DNA of 16,106 nucleotides from Phyllobacteriaceae bacterium (GCA_012517025.1 JAAYVT010000230.1:1-16106); one strand, 5' to 3'; positions 1 through 9,237 are shown, counted from the first letter of the stretch. Translations and numbers: made by a program. Notes: generated by a model not told the origin, from the letters alone.

Positions 1-872
1 CGGCGCAGCAGTACGTCGATGCGCTCCAACCCGGCGATGGTGCGCACCGCGACGCCGGCCTCGGAGGCGACGAGGTCGCCGGCCTCGACCAGCTGGAAGC
101 CGAGGCAGCGGGCGAGGAAGGCGTGCTCGAAATAGGTTTCGTTGAGCGGACCGGGGGTGAGGAGGGCGATGCGCGGTTCGCCGCGCGACCCGGCGGCGTG
201 GGCGAGGCCGCCGCGCAGCGATTGGAAGAACGGTCCGAGGCGTTCGACGCCGAGATCCTCGAAGATCTCCGGCAGCGCGCGCGACAGGGCGACGCGGTTC
301 TCGATGGCGTAGCCGGCGCCCGACGGCGCCTGGGTGCGGTCGGCGAGCACCCACCAGCGGCCGTCGGGGGCGCGGGTGACGTCGGCGGCGTAGAGGTGGA
401 GGAAACGGCCGTCGGTCGGCACGACGCCGGTCAGCGGCCGCAGGAATTCGGGATTGCCGGCGACCAGGGCGGCGGGGAGCGCGCCGGAGGTGACCAGGTC
501 GGCCTCGCCCATCAGATCGGCGAGCAGGGCCTCGAACAGGCGGGCGCGTTGCTCGACGCCCTCGGCGAGCGGCCGCCAATCCTCCTCGGACAGGATCACC
601 GGCAGATGGGACAGCGGCCACGGCCGATCGGTGTCCTGGCCTTCGTCGTAGACGCGGTAGACGACGCCGGATTCGTGCAGATAGCGGTCGGCGCCGGCGA
701 AGCGCTCGTCGATCTCCCGACGGCCGAGGGCGGCGAGGCGGGAGAGCAGCGGCATCCAATGCGGGCGCACGGCGCCGCGTTCGTCCACGAGTTCGTCGTG
801 CACGCCCGGGACCGGCCGATAGCCGGCGATGAAGTCCGCCAGGGCCGGATCGACCCCGTCGGACCATCGCAT
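1..872 (-). CDS. Circularly permuted type-2 ATP-grasp protein, N-terminal part (3' end outside window)
   Basis: About 290 codons are visible before the gene runs off the left edge. The translation has hallmarks of the circularly permuted ATP-grasp family (DUF404/DUF407 type): GYRPVPGVHDELVDERG near residues 17-33, RPWPLSHLP near 83-91, DRTQAPSGAGYAIENR near 178-193, and LLTPGPLNETYFEHAFLAR near 236-254. This family is often fused or adjacent to an alpha-E (DUF403) domain and next to transglutaminase-like proteins; it is predicted to make amide bonds using ATP, but no substrate is established. It lies directly downstream of the DUF2126 gene on the same strand and is probably co-transcribed. 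The ATG at 872 is preceded by a weak GGA. An in-frame GTG at 899 follows GGGGGA closely and is an alternative start adding nine residues. Family assignment is firm; function is inferred. Confidence 0.88.
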   Translation of the reverse strand, partial: MRWSDGVDPALADFIAGYRPVPGVHDELVDERGAVRPHWMPLLSRLAALGRREIDERFAGADRYLHESGVVYRVYDEGQDTDRPWPLSHLPVILSEEDWRPLAEGVEQRARLFEALLADLMGEADLVTSGALPAALVAGNPEFLRPLTGVVPTDGRFLHLYAADVTRAPDGRWWVLADRTQAPSGAGYAIENRVALSRALPEIFEDLGVERLGPFFQSLRGGLAHAAGSRGEPRIALLTPGPLNETYFEHAFLARCLGFQLVEAGDLVASEAGVAVRTIAGLERIDVLLR

Positions 873-932
873 CGAGAATTCCAGCTGCGTCGAGCCCACG
901 GAGTCCCCCGACCCGGTTCGAACCGCCTTTCG

Positions 933-3900
933 TCACCCCCGAGAGGGGGGGCGACGCAGGTCGAGTGTCAAGGGGTATTCGCTCGTCCGCTCCGGAAGTG
1001 GCACGGAAACGAAACCGGGGGTGTGACCGTGGTCGATGAAGCGGGCGAGGCGGCGCGCCTCGGCCTCGTAGGAGTTCACCGGGAAGGTCTCGTAGTTGCG
1101 GCCGCCCGGATGGGCGACGTGATAGACGCAGCCGCCGATCGACCGGCTGGTCCACTTGTCGACGATGTCGAAGGTGATCGGGGCGTGCGGCGGGATGGTC
1201 GGGTGGAAGCCGGAGGCCGGCTGCCACGCTTTGTAGCGCACGCCGGCGACCGCCTCGCCGCTGGTGCCGGTCGAAGCGAGCGGCAGCGGACGGCCGTTGG
1301 CGGTGATCACGTGGCGCTTCGGGTCGAAGCCCTCGACCTTGATCTGGAGGCGTTCGACGGAGGAGTCGACGAAACGCACCGTGCCGCCGACCGCGCCCTC
1401 CTCGCCGGTGACGTGCCAGGGCTCGAGCGCCTGCCGGACCTCGAGCTTGACGCCGCCGTGCTCGACCGTGCCGTAATAGGGGAAGCGGAACTCGTACTGC
1501 GCCTTGAACCACAGAGGATCGAAGGCGTAGCCGGCGCGGTTCAGATCCTCGAGCACGCCGAGGAAATCCTCCCAGACGAAATGCGGCAGCATGAAGCGAT
1601 CGTGCAGAGCGGTGCCGAAGCGGGAGAACTCGCCGGTGAGCGGTTCGCGCCACAGCCAGGCGATGATCGCGCGCAGCAAGAGCTGCTGGGCGAGCGACAT
1701 GCGCGCATCAGGCGGCATCTCGAACGAGCGGAACTCGACGAGGCCGAGGCGGCCGGTCGGCCCGTCCGGCGAATAGAGCTTGTCGATGCAGATCTCGGTG
1801 CGATGGGTGTTGCCGGAGACGTCGACGAGCAGGTTGCGGAACAGGCGATCGACCAGCCACGGCGGCGGCGGCCAGCCCTCGCCGGGGTTCGGCACGCTCG
1901 CCATCGCGATTTCGAGTTCATAGAGCGTGTCGTGGCGGGCCTCGTCGATGCGCGGCGCCTGCGAGGTCGGGCCGATGAACAGGCCGGAGAAGAGATAAGA
2001 GAGCGAGGGGTGACGCTGCCAGTAGAGCACCAGGCTCTTGAGCAGATCCGGCCGGCGCAGGAACGGGCTGTCGCCGGGCCAACGCGAGCCCACCACGACG
2101 TGGTTGCCGCCGCCGGTGCCGGTGTGGCGGCCGTCGATCATGAACTTCTCGGTGCCGAGCCGCGACCAGCGGGCCTCCTCGTAGAGTTTGGTCGAGATCT
2201 CGACGCACTCGTCCCAGGAGCCGGCGGGCTGGACGTTGCCCTCGATCACGCCGGGGTCGGGGGTGACCTTGATCACCTCGAGCCGCGGGTCGTGCGGCGG
2301 CGGATAGCCTTCGATGTGGACCGGCAGGCGATGCGCCTCGGCGGTCGCCTCGACGGCGGCGAGGAGTTCGAGATAGTCGTCGAGGGTGGACACCGGCGGC
2401 ATGAAGACGTGCAGCACGCCGTCGCGCGGCTCGATCGTCATGGCGGTGCGGACCTGATCGGCGCCGATCTCCTCGACGAAGCGCTGGGTGACGCGCTGCG
2501 CCGGGCCGGTGCGGCGATAGACCTGGGCGAGCTCGTCCGGATCGGGCAGATCGGGGCGCTCGACGAAGGGGTCGAGCTCCATGATGTAGGGATAGGACGA
2601 GGCCGGGATCCACGGCAGCGTCCCTATCGGCAGGCGGTAGCCGACCGGGCTGTCGCCGGGGATCAGGAACAGCTTCTCGCGGCGCAGCCGCCACTTCTCC
2701 GAATACCAACCGGTCCCGGCGCGGCTCTGCCAGCGCTGGACGGGCAGGACGTGGCCGGTGGGCGTGGTCAGGCCGTGGTCGAAGACGCGGGCGATGCGGT
2801 GGCGGTCCTCGGCGTTCTCCAGCTTGGAGTTGGAGGGGTCGAGGTTGACCGGCAGGTTCGCCTCCTGGACCAGCCAGTGGGCCGGGTCCTCGTAGGCGGG
2901 AATGACGTAGTCGGCGCCGATGTCGAGGCGTTCGGCGACACCCTTGGCGAGGATCTCGGACTGATCGACGGTGGCGTCGCGGACCTTGGTCTCGCGGGCG
3001 ATCAGCGACGGGTCGCGCCAGATCGGCTTGCCGTCCTTGCGCCAATAGAGGGCGAAGGCCCAGCGCGGCAGGCTCTCGCCGGGGTACCACTTGCCCTGGC
3101 CGTAGTGCAGGAAGCCGCCGGGGGCGAAGCGCTCGCGCAGGCGGCGGATCAGATCGTCGGCGAGGCCGCGCTTGGTCGGGCCGACCGCGGCGGTGTTCCA
3201 TTCGGCCGACTGGTAGTCGTCGATCGAGACGAAGGTCGGCTCGCCGCCCATGGTCAGGCGGACGTCGTGGCGCACCAGATCCTCGTCGACGCGACGGCCG
3301 AGGGCGTCGAGTGATGCCCAGGCGTCGTCGGAGAAGGGCGCGGTGACACGCGGCTTCTCGGCGATGCGGTCGATGTGCATCTCGAAGTCGAACTCGACTT
3401 CGGCCGGATCGACGAGACCGGTGATCGGCGCCGCCGAGCGATAATGCGGCGTGCAGCACACCGGCAGATGGCCCTCGCCGGCGAAAAGGCCGGAGGTCGG
3501 ATCGAGACCGATCCAGCCGGCGCCGGGCAGATAGACCTCGCACCAGGCGTGCAGATCGGTGAAGTCGTGGTCGGTGCCGGACGGGCCGTCGAGCGACTTC
3601 ACGTCGGGCTTCAGCTGGATCAGGTAGCCGGAGACGAAGCGGGCGGCGAGACCCATGCGGCGGGCGAGCTGGACGAGCAGCCACGCGGTGTCGCGGCAGG
3701 AACCGGAGGCGAGGTCGAGCGTCTCGTCGGGCTCCTGGACGCCGGGCTCCATGCGAATGACGTAGCGGATGTCCTGCGAAAGGCGCTGGTTGAGCTGCAC
3801 CAGATAATCGACGGTGCGGACGCCCTCCTCGCGCACCTTTTCGAGATAAGCCTCGAAATGGGCGTCGGTCTTCTCCGGCACCAGATAGGGCTTCAGCTCC

Positions 3901-4235
3901 TCCGCCAGCTCCGGCTTGTAGGCGAAGGGGAAGGTCTCGGCATATTCCTCGAGGAAGAAGTCGAACGGGTTGAACACCGCCATCTCGGTCAGGAGATCGA
4001 CTTCGATGCGGAACTCCGTCGTCTTCTCCGGGAAGACGAAGCGGGCGAGCCAGTTGCCGTGCGGATCCTGCTGCCAGTTGACGAAATGGTTCTCCGGGGT
4101 CACCCGCAGCGAATAGCTCGTCACCTTGGTGCGGCAGTGCGGGGCCGGCCTCAGTCGGATGATCTGCGGTCCGAGCTGGACCTGACGATCGTAGGAATAG
4201 GCGGTCAGATGGTGCAGGGCGACTTGGATGGCCAA
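933..4235 (-). CDS. Transglutaminase-like protein with C-terminal DUF2126 (putative amidoligase), 1100 aa
   Basis: The N-terminus (residues 1-90) resembles the bacterial transglutaminase-like N-terminal domain. The thiol-protease/transglutaminase core follows at about 165-260, with the whole triad visible: Cys180 in SGSCRDTA, His229 in DLHAWCEV and Asp245 in LDPTSG. From about residue 328 (MGGEPTFVSIDD) to the end it matches DUF2126, a family listed as a putative amidoligase; the length is typical of this two-domain architecture. No signal peptide or membrane segment is evident, so it is probably cytoplasmic. Its partner is the ATP-grasp gene immediately downstream. The family is thought to cut or join amide bonds in peptides, but no reaction is proven. 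The start is TTG at 4235: the conserved MAIQVALHHLTAYSYDR begins there, no other Met follows until residue 85, and GAGAG lies about 9 nt upstream. Confidence 0.92.
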   Translation of the reverse strand: MAIQVALHHLTAYSYDRQVQLGPQIIRLRPAPHCRTKVTSYSLRVTPENHFVNWQQDPHGNWLARFVFPEKTTEFRIEVDLLTEMAVFNPFDFFLEEYAETFPFAYKPELAEELKPYLVPEKTDAHFEAYLEKVREEGVRTVDYLVQLNQRLSQDIRYVIRMEPGVQEPDETLDLASGSCRDTAWLLVQLARRMGLAARFVSGYLIQLKPDVKSLDGPSGTDHDFTDLHAWCEVYLPGAGWIGLDPTSGLFAGEGHLPVCCTPHYRSAAPITGLVDPAEVEFDFEMHIDRIAEKPRVTAPFSDDAWASLDALGRRVDEDLVRHDVRLTMGGEPTFVSIDDYQSAEWNTAAVGPTKRGLADDLIRRLRERFAPGGFLHYGQGKWYPGESLPRWAFALYWRKDGKPIWRDPSLIARETKVRDATVDQSEILAKGVAERLDIGADYVIPAYEDPAHWLVQEANLPVNLDPSNSKLENAEDRHRIARVFDHGLTTPTGHVLPVQRWQSRAGTGWYSEKWRLRREKLFLIPGDSPVGYRLPIGTLPWIPASSYPYIMELDPFVERPDLPDPDELAQVYRRTGPAQRVTQRFVEEIGADQVRTAMTIEPRDGVLHVFMPPVSTLDDYLELLAAVEATAEAHRLPVHIEGYPPPHDPRLEVIKVTPDPGVIEGNVQPAGSWDECVEISTKLYEEARWSRLGTEKFMIDGRHTGTGGGNHVVVGSRWPGDSPFLRRPDLLKSLVLYWQRHPSLSYLFSGLFIGPTSQAPRIDEARHDTLYELEIAMASVPNPGEGWPPPPWLVDRLFRNLLVDVSGNTHRTEICIDKLYSPDGPTGRLGLVEFRSFEMPPDARMSLAQQLLLRAIIAWLWREPLTGEFSRFGTALHDRFMLPHFVWEDFLGVLEDLNRAGYAFDPLWFKAQYEFRFPYYGTVEHGGVKLEVRQALEPWHVTGEEGAVGGTVRFVDSSVERLQIKVEGFDPKRHVITANGRPLPLASTGTSGEAVAGVRYKAWQPASGFHPTIPPHAPITFDIVDKWTSRSIGGCVYHVAHPGGRNYETFPVNSYEAEARRLARFIDHGHTPGFVSVPLPERTSEYPLTLDLRRPPSRG

Positions 4236-4283
4236 AGCGGGGCTCTCTCGACAGAAGGTCCGGTCGCGGGTCGACCGAACGTC

Positions 4284-4311
4284 AGCCTAATCCGTGGGCA
4301 GCGACACGCAA
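4284..4311 (-). promoter_or_regulatory. Candidate sigma70-type promoter for the transglutaminase/DUF2126 gene
   Basis: On the minus strand, TTGCGT (4311-4306) is followed after 16 nt by TAGGCT (4289-4284). It lies about 50 nt before the TTG start and downstream of the leuB hairpin. Both boxes are imperfect, so this is a sequence-based suggestion only. Confidence 0.33.
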
Positions 4312-4362
4312 GTGGCGAAAGAAGGCACCGGTTGCCGACATTCGGGGCATTCGCGACGCGAA

Positions 4363-4395
4363 GACACCCCGAAGGCGGGTGGCCTCCGGGGTGTC
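4363..4395 (-). terminator. Hairpin downstream of leuB, likely transcription terminator
   Basis: GACACCCCG (4363-4371) pairs perfectly with CGGGGTGTC (4387-4395); after one mismatch an inner AGGC/GCCT stem adds 4 bp around a 5-nt loop. It begins 22 nt after the leuB stop codon. Neither side has a long T tract, so termination efficiency is uncertain. Confidence 0.55.
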
Positions 4396-4417
4396 GAAAC
4401 CGTTGGTCGTGGTCGTG

Positions 4418-5527
<1,110 letters not shown>

Positions 5528-5593
5528 GGTTCGGGTTCCTCTGGAGAGGTGGGAGCGGAGGGGCGGCGCCGTCGGATCGCCGCCGGCGGCGCC

Positions 5594-5622
5594 TCTTTAA
5601 CAAGCGGGCGGGGGCGCTTCAA
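5594..5622 (-). promoter_or_regulatory. Candidate sigma70-type promoter for leuB
   Basis: On the minus strand, TTGAAG (5622-5617) and TAAAGA (5599-5594) are separated by 17 nt, about 65 nt upstream of the leuB ATG. The leader between this promoter and the start codon is GC-rich and can fold (GGCGCCG with CGGCGCC, between about 5593 and 5565). Confidence 0.45.
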
Positions 5623-5657
5623 CGCCTGCGGAAGGCGAGGGCGACCCCGTTTCGGGT

Positions 5658-6305
5658 TCAGGCGGCGTCGGCACCGGGCAGGCGGTTCCACGCGCCGGTG
5701 GCCTCGTCGAGGACGTGCAGCTCGCCGAGGGCGATGTCGAACCAGGCGCCGTGCAGCTTCAACCGTCCCGACTTCTCGAGCGCGGTGATGCAGGGGAAGG
5801 TGCGCAGGTTGGCCAGCGAATTGGCGACCGACAGGCGCTCCAGGCGGCGATGGCGCTCGGAGGGCTCGACGTCGCCGCAGTCGAGGCACTGGGCGACCGG
5901 CTTCTCCAAGAGCGAGATCCACTTGCCGATGAAGTCGCCGGGCGACAGCGGCTCCAGATTTTCCTGCAGCGCCGCCGCGATGCCGCCGCAGCGGCCGTGA
6001 CCCATCACCACGACGTTCTTCACGCGCAGGCCCATCACCGCGAACTCGAGCGCGGCGGAGGTGCCGTGATAGTCGTCGTCGGGAGCGTAGGGCGGCACCA
6101 GATTGGCGACGTTGCGGACGACGAAGAGCTCGCCGGGAGGGGCGTCGAAGATCAGTTCGGGCGCGGCGCGGCTGTCGCAACAGGCGATGATCAGCGTCTC
6201 CGGCTTCTGGCCGGCCTCGGCGAGGTGGCGATAACGATCGTGCTCCACCCGGTAGCGACCGGCGCGGAAGGCGCGGTAACCGTCGACGAGGCGATCGGGC
6301 AACAT
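5658..6305 (-). CDS. Beta-class carbonic anhydrase
   Basis: Zinc enzyme interconverting CO2 and bicarbonate; in heterotrophic bacteria it supplies bicarbonate to carboxylases. The 215-residue protein has the full beta-class zinc site: Cys43, Asp44 and Arg46 in ACCDSRAAP, and His103 and Cys106 in MGHGRCGG. VVRNVANLVPP (62-72) and GTSAALEFAV (81-90) are further family motifs. The ATG at 6305 has GAGGAG 9 nt upstream. The start lies only 37 bp downstream of the dehydratase stop, so these two genes are probably co-transcribed. The sequence fits the cytoplasmic CynT/Can type and no signal peptide is seen. It could be named can or cynT, but the paralogue cannot be settled from sequence alone. Confidence 0.95.
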   Translation of the reverse strand: MLPDRLVDGYRAFRAGRYRVEHDRYRHLAEAGQKPETLIIACCDSRAAPELIFDAPPGELFVVRNVANLVPPYAPDDDYHGTSAALEFAVMGLRVKNVVVMGHGRCGGIAAALQENLEPLSPGDFIGKWISLLEKPVAQCLDCGDVEPSERHRRLERLSVANSLANLRTFPCITALEKSGRLKLHGAWFDIALGELHVLDEATGAWNRLPGADAA

Positions 6306-6342
6306 GGGCGAATACTCCTCGGAAAGCGGCGGGCCGACGGGG

Positions 6343-7293
6343 TCAGCTCGCCAGAGCGGCCAGCGCCGCGAGATCGACGTTGCCGCCGCACACCAACACG
6401 CCGACGCGCTCGCCCGGTTTCGGGGTCCAGCGGCCGGCGAGCAGGGCGGCGAGGGCGGTGGCGCCGCCGGGCTCGGCGGCGATGCGCAGCTTGGTCCACA
6501 GACGACGCTGCGCCTCGACGATGGCGCTGTCGGGGACGAGGACGACGTCGTCGACGAAGGCCTCGGCGATCTGATGGACCAGTTCGCCGACCCGCTTGGC
6601 GCCGAGACTGTCGACGGCGATCGACTCGGTCTCGACGTCGACGGGCCGGCCGGCCCGGCGGGCGGCGTGGAGGGCGCAGGAGCCCTGCGGTTCGACCGCG
6701 ACGACGCGGGTGCGGCCGTGAAACCACAGCGCGGCGCCGGCGACGAGACCGCCGCCGCCGGCGGCGATCAGCACGGTGTCGAGGCCGTCGACGGCGTCCT
6801 CCTCCCACTCGCGCGCCACCGTGCCCTGACCGGCGATGGTGTAGGGGCTGTCGTAGGGATGGACCATCAGCGCGCCGCTCTCGCGCGCCCAGGCCTCGGA
6901 GAGCACGGCGGCGTCGGCGTAACGGTCGCCGGCGACCACCACGTCGGCGCCGTAGGCGCGGATGCGGGCGATCTTCACCTGGCTCGACACGGTCGGCACG
7001 AAGATGCGGGCGCGGTGGCCGAGACAGGCGGCGGCATAGGCGACCGCGGCGCCGTGGTTGCCGCCGGAGGCCGCCGTCACCCCGACGTCGGGGACGGCAC
7101 GGGCGAGCAGATTGTTGAAGGCGCCTCGCGCCTTGAACGAGCCGGTGTGCTGAAAGAGCTCGAGCTTGAGATGGACCCGGTCGGCGAGGCCGAAGGCGGC
7201 GCCTTCCACCATCATCCCCGGGGTGCGCCGCACATGTGGGCGAATCCGGGCCTCGGCGGCCTCGACGGCGGCGGGGGACAGCGCTTCGGCCAT
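6343..7293 (-). CDS. Serine/threonine dehydratase-like PLP enzyme (threonine ammonia-lyase family)
   Basis: A 316-residue fold-type II PLP enzyme. Lys54 in HTGSFKARGA is the expected Schiff-base lysine, SGGNHG (76-81) binds the cofactor phosphate region, and the glycine-rich AAGGGGLVAG (177-186) is the second phosphate-binding loop. There is no C-terminal ACT regulatory domain, so it resembles catabolic threonine/serine dehydratases, or related racemases and hydroxyaspartate dehydratases, rather than the allosteric biosynthetic IlvA. The likely reaction is deamination of L-threonine or L-serine to 2-oxobutyrate or pyruvate; the exact substrate is not readable from motifs. The ATG at 7293 was chosen because GAGGA lies 9 nt upstream and the sequence then reads MAEALSPAAVEAAEARIRPH, typical of the family. 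The same frame stays open far upstream, but that part is antisense to other genes. Confidence 0.9.
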   Translation of the reverse strand: MAEALSPAAVEAAEARIRPHVRRTPGMMVEGAAFGLADRVHLKLELFQHTGSFKARGAFNNLLARAVPDVGVTAASGGNHGAAVAYAAACLGHRARIFVPTVSSQVKIARIRAYGADVVVAGDRYADAAVLSEAWARESGALMVHPYDSPYTIAGQGTVAREWEEDAVDGLDTVLIAAGGGGLVAGAALWFHGRTRVVAVEPQGSCALHAARRAGRPVDVETESIAVDSLGAKRVGELVHQIAEAFVDDVVLVPDSAIVEAQRRLWTKLRIAAEPGGATALAALLAGRWTPKPGERVGVLVCGGNVDLAALAALAS

Positions 7294-7350
7294 GACCAGA
7301 GATCCTCGCGCGGCGCGGTCGGTCGACCGCATCGGCCGATCCACGCCGTT

Positions 7351-7379
7351 CGCATAGCGGATCGCGGCGCGTTCGCCAA
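7351..7379 (-). promoter_or_regulatory. Candidate sigma70-type promoter for the dehydratase-carbonic anhydrase pair
   Basis: Minus strand TTGGCG (7379-7374), 17-nt spacer, TATGCG (7356-7351), about 58 nt before the dehydratase ATG. The spacing is ideal but the boxes are only moderately conserved. Confidence 0.4.
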
Positions 7380-7407
7380 GTCCGCCGGGCGCGGGGCTCC
7401 TCCTTTC

Positions 7408-7423
7408 GTGCTGCACTGCAACA
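7408..7423 (+). promoter_or_regulatory. TGC-rich imperfect repeat, candidate operator in the divergent intergenic region
   Basis: GTGCTGCACTGCAACA contains TGC three times and the near-palindrome TGCA-C-TGCA. It sits between two divergent genes, about 108 bp before the small hypothetical gene. Such TGC/GCA motifs resemble sites bound by PhaR-type regulators of polyhydroxyalkanoate metabolism in alphaproteobacteria. The resemblance is from memory, so binding is only a hypothesis. Confidence 0.3.
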
Positions 7424-7530
7424 TGACGCTTCCCTCGCGGGGAGGAGACGGCTAATCTGTCGGAGAACCGCGCTTCGCGGACGCGCGCCGGCCGACGGCG
7501 GTCGCGCCCGGAGCGGGAAGAGGATGTTCG

Positions 7531-7926
7531 ATGGGCAGTCAGAGTCACATTTCTCCGGCGGAATCGCCGTGGAGCAGCCTGCAGTCCTACGGGGAAGCGT
7601 GGAGCGAGATCGTCCGGCTGTCGCCGGTGGTGGTGGCGCTCAGGACCGACGCGGCGCTGGCGGCGTTCGTCGATCCGCTCTGCGCGCCGCCCGGGGAATC
7701 GCTGCGGATGGTGGTGGAGAAGCTCGACGCGGCGGCGGAAGGCGCGGTGGCGGCGACGCTGGAGACCGGCTGGGCGCTCGGACGGACGCTGACCGGGCGC
7801 TCGACCCCGCTCGAGGCGGTTTTGGACGTGGCGCGCGCGGCGGTGGCGCCGGCGCGGCAGAAGCTGCGCTCGAACGTGCGTCGGCTCGGCGGCGAGGCGA
7901 CCCCGGAGCGCTCCGCGGCGGAGTGA
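7531..7926 (+). CDS. Small Ala-rich hypothetical protein, 131 aa (possibly phasin-like)
   Basis: I do not recognise this gene with certainty. Codon third positions are almost all G or C, as in the neighbouring real genes, and the ATG at 7531 follows AGAGGA with 6-nt spacing. A competing ATG at 7524 overlaps that ribosome site and opens a different frame. The protein is soluble, mostly predicted helix, with many Ala and Leu. Visible landmarks are WSEIVRLSPVVVALR (24-38), RMVVEK and a basic tail PARQKLRSNVRRLGG. This layout recalls small phasin-like alphaproteobacterial proteins of unknown role. That idea and the TGC-rich upstream motif would support each other, but neither is proven. It has no membrane segment or signal peptide and stands alone between a divergent gene and zapE. 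Confidence 0.72.
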   Translation: MGSQSHISPAESPWSSLQSYGEAWSEIVRLSPVVVALRTDAALAAFVDPLCAPPGESLRMVVEKLDAAAEGAVAATLETGWALGRTLTGRSTPLEAVLDVARAAVAPARQKLRSNVRRLGGEATPERSAAE

Positions 7927-7937
7927 GCGCGGAGCGC
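7908..7937 (+). terminator. Hairpin spanning the stop codon of the hypothetical gene
   Basis: GCGCTCCGC (7908-7916) pairs perfectly with GCGGAGCGC (7929-7937) around a 12-nt loop that contains the TGA stop. No T tract follows, so it may be a weak terminator or only mRNA structure. Confidence 0.3.
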
Positions 7938-8028
7938 AGATCGGGCATGTGAGACCTCCGTCGCCCTCGACAGGACCGCGTCGGATCGCTACCGGAGGAG
8001 GACCTCCGTCGACGCGAGTTCCGATCGC

Positions 8029-9237
8029 ATGCCGCACGCCGAAGACAAGCTGAACACCGTCGCCGGACGCTACGACGCCCTGGTGCGATCGGGCGCGATC
8101 ACCGCCGATCCGGCGCAGGAGCGGTTGACCCGCCGCCTCGACCGGCTGGAGAAGGAAATCGCGGCCTGCGATCTGGCGGTCAAGGGCTCGGCGCTCGGCT
8201 GGCTGTTCTCGCGCAAGGCGCCGAAGCGGGAGACCATTCGCGGTCTCTACGTCCACGGCGACGTCGGCCGCGGCAAGACCATGCTGATGGATCTCTTCTA
8301 CGAGACCAGCAAGGTCGCCAAGAAGCGCCGCGCCCATTTCCACGCCTTCATGGCCGACGTGCAGGACCGCATCCACCGGGCGCGCGGCGACATCCTGGCG
8401 GGCCGGATCAAGGGCGACGACCCGATCCGGCCGGTGGCCGAGGAGATCGCGGCGGAGACGCGCCTCCTCTGCTTCGACGAGTTCGCGGTCTACGACATCG
8501 CCGACGCGATGATCCTCGGCCGGCTGTTCGAACGGCTGTTCGAGGCCGGGGTGGTGGTGGTGGCCACCTCCAACGTGGCGCCCGCCAACCTCTACGCCGG
8601 GGGGCTCAACCGGGCGCTGTTCCTGCCCTTCATCGAGCTGCTGCAGCGCTACGTCGACGTCGAGCGGCTGTCGGCGGCGACCGACTACCGGATGGAGAAG
8701 ACCGACACCGATCGGGTGTGGACGACGCCGCTCGGGGCGGAGACCGACCTCGTCATGGAGGAGGCGTGGTTCCGCCTGACCGACCATCGGCCGAGCCCGC
8801 GCGAGGAGATCCCGTTCCGTGGCCGCCTGATCGTGGTGCCGCAGGCCTGCGGCCCGCGCGCCCGCTTCGACTTCGCCGATCTGTGCGAGAGGCCGCTGGC
8901 GGCGGCCGACTATCTGCAGATCGCCCGGCGCTATCACACGGTGATGATCGAGCGGATCCCGGTGCTCGGGGCGGAGAAGCGCAACGCCGCGAAGCGATTG
9001 ATCAATCTGGTCGACGCGCTCTACGACTGCCGGGTCAAGATCCTCGCCTCGGCGGCGGTCGGCCCGGAGGAGCTGTGGGCGGGCAGCGACGCGACCGAAA
9101 CCTTCGAGTTCGCACGCACGGTGTCGCGGCTCACCGAGATGCGATCTGAGGAATACGCCGGGACCCCGCATCTGGGCGTCCACGGCGGGGTCCAACACGA
9201 CGACGAGGGCGAAGACGACGATCTCACGCAGACGTGA
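8029..9237 (+). CDS. zapE: ZapE/AFG1-family cell-division ATPase
   Basis: AFG1-like P-loop ATPase of 402 residues. In Escherichia coli the homologue ZapE associates with FtsZ rings during constriction, and the mitochondrial homologue helps turnover of respiratory subunits. Motifs seen: Walker A GDVGRGKT (77-84), Walker B LLCFDEF (146-152), sensor-like ATSNVAP (179-185) followed by the family segment LYAGGLNRALFLPFI (188-202). The C-terminus ends in an acidic tail, HDDEGEDDD. No membrane segment is seen. The ATG at 8029 has only a weak GAG nearby; a strong GGAGGAGG lies about 30 nt upstream inside a small hairpin. No in-frame upstream start was found. Gene order zapE then mdh-suc is common in Rhizobiales, but a terminator separates them here. 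Confidence 0.94.
   Translation: MPHAEDKLNTVAGRYDALVRSGAITADPAQERLTRRLDRLEKEIAACDLAVKGSALGWLFSRKAPKRETIRGLYVHGDVGRGKTMLMDLFYETSKVAKKRRAHFHAFMADVQDRIHRARGDILAGRIKGDDPIRPVAEEIAAETRLLCFDEFAVYDIADAMILGRLFERLFEAGVVVVATSNVAPANLYAGGLNRALFLPFIELLQRYVDVERLSAATDYRMEKTDTDRVWTTPLGAETDLVMEEAWFRLTDHRPSPREEIPFRGRLIVVPQACGPRARFDFADLCERPLAAADYLQIARRYHTVMIERIPVLGAEKRNAAKRLINLVDALYDCRVKILASAAVGPEELWAGSDATETFEFARTVSRLTEMRSEEYAGTPHLGVHGGVQHDDEGEDDDLTQT

Noticed and set aside
936..949. CCCCC/GGGGG hairpin at the end of the DUF2126 gene as a terminator
   Set aside because: It lies in the last codons before the stop, has no T tract, and the next gene starts within about 60 bp on the same strand.
123..3314. Long plus-strand open frame (1063 codons) opposite the ATP-grasp and DUF2126 genes
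   Set aside because: It spans two recognised genes on the other strand, has no recognisable motifs and a composition typical of the antisense of GC-rich coding DNA.
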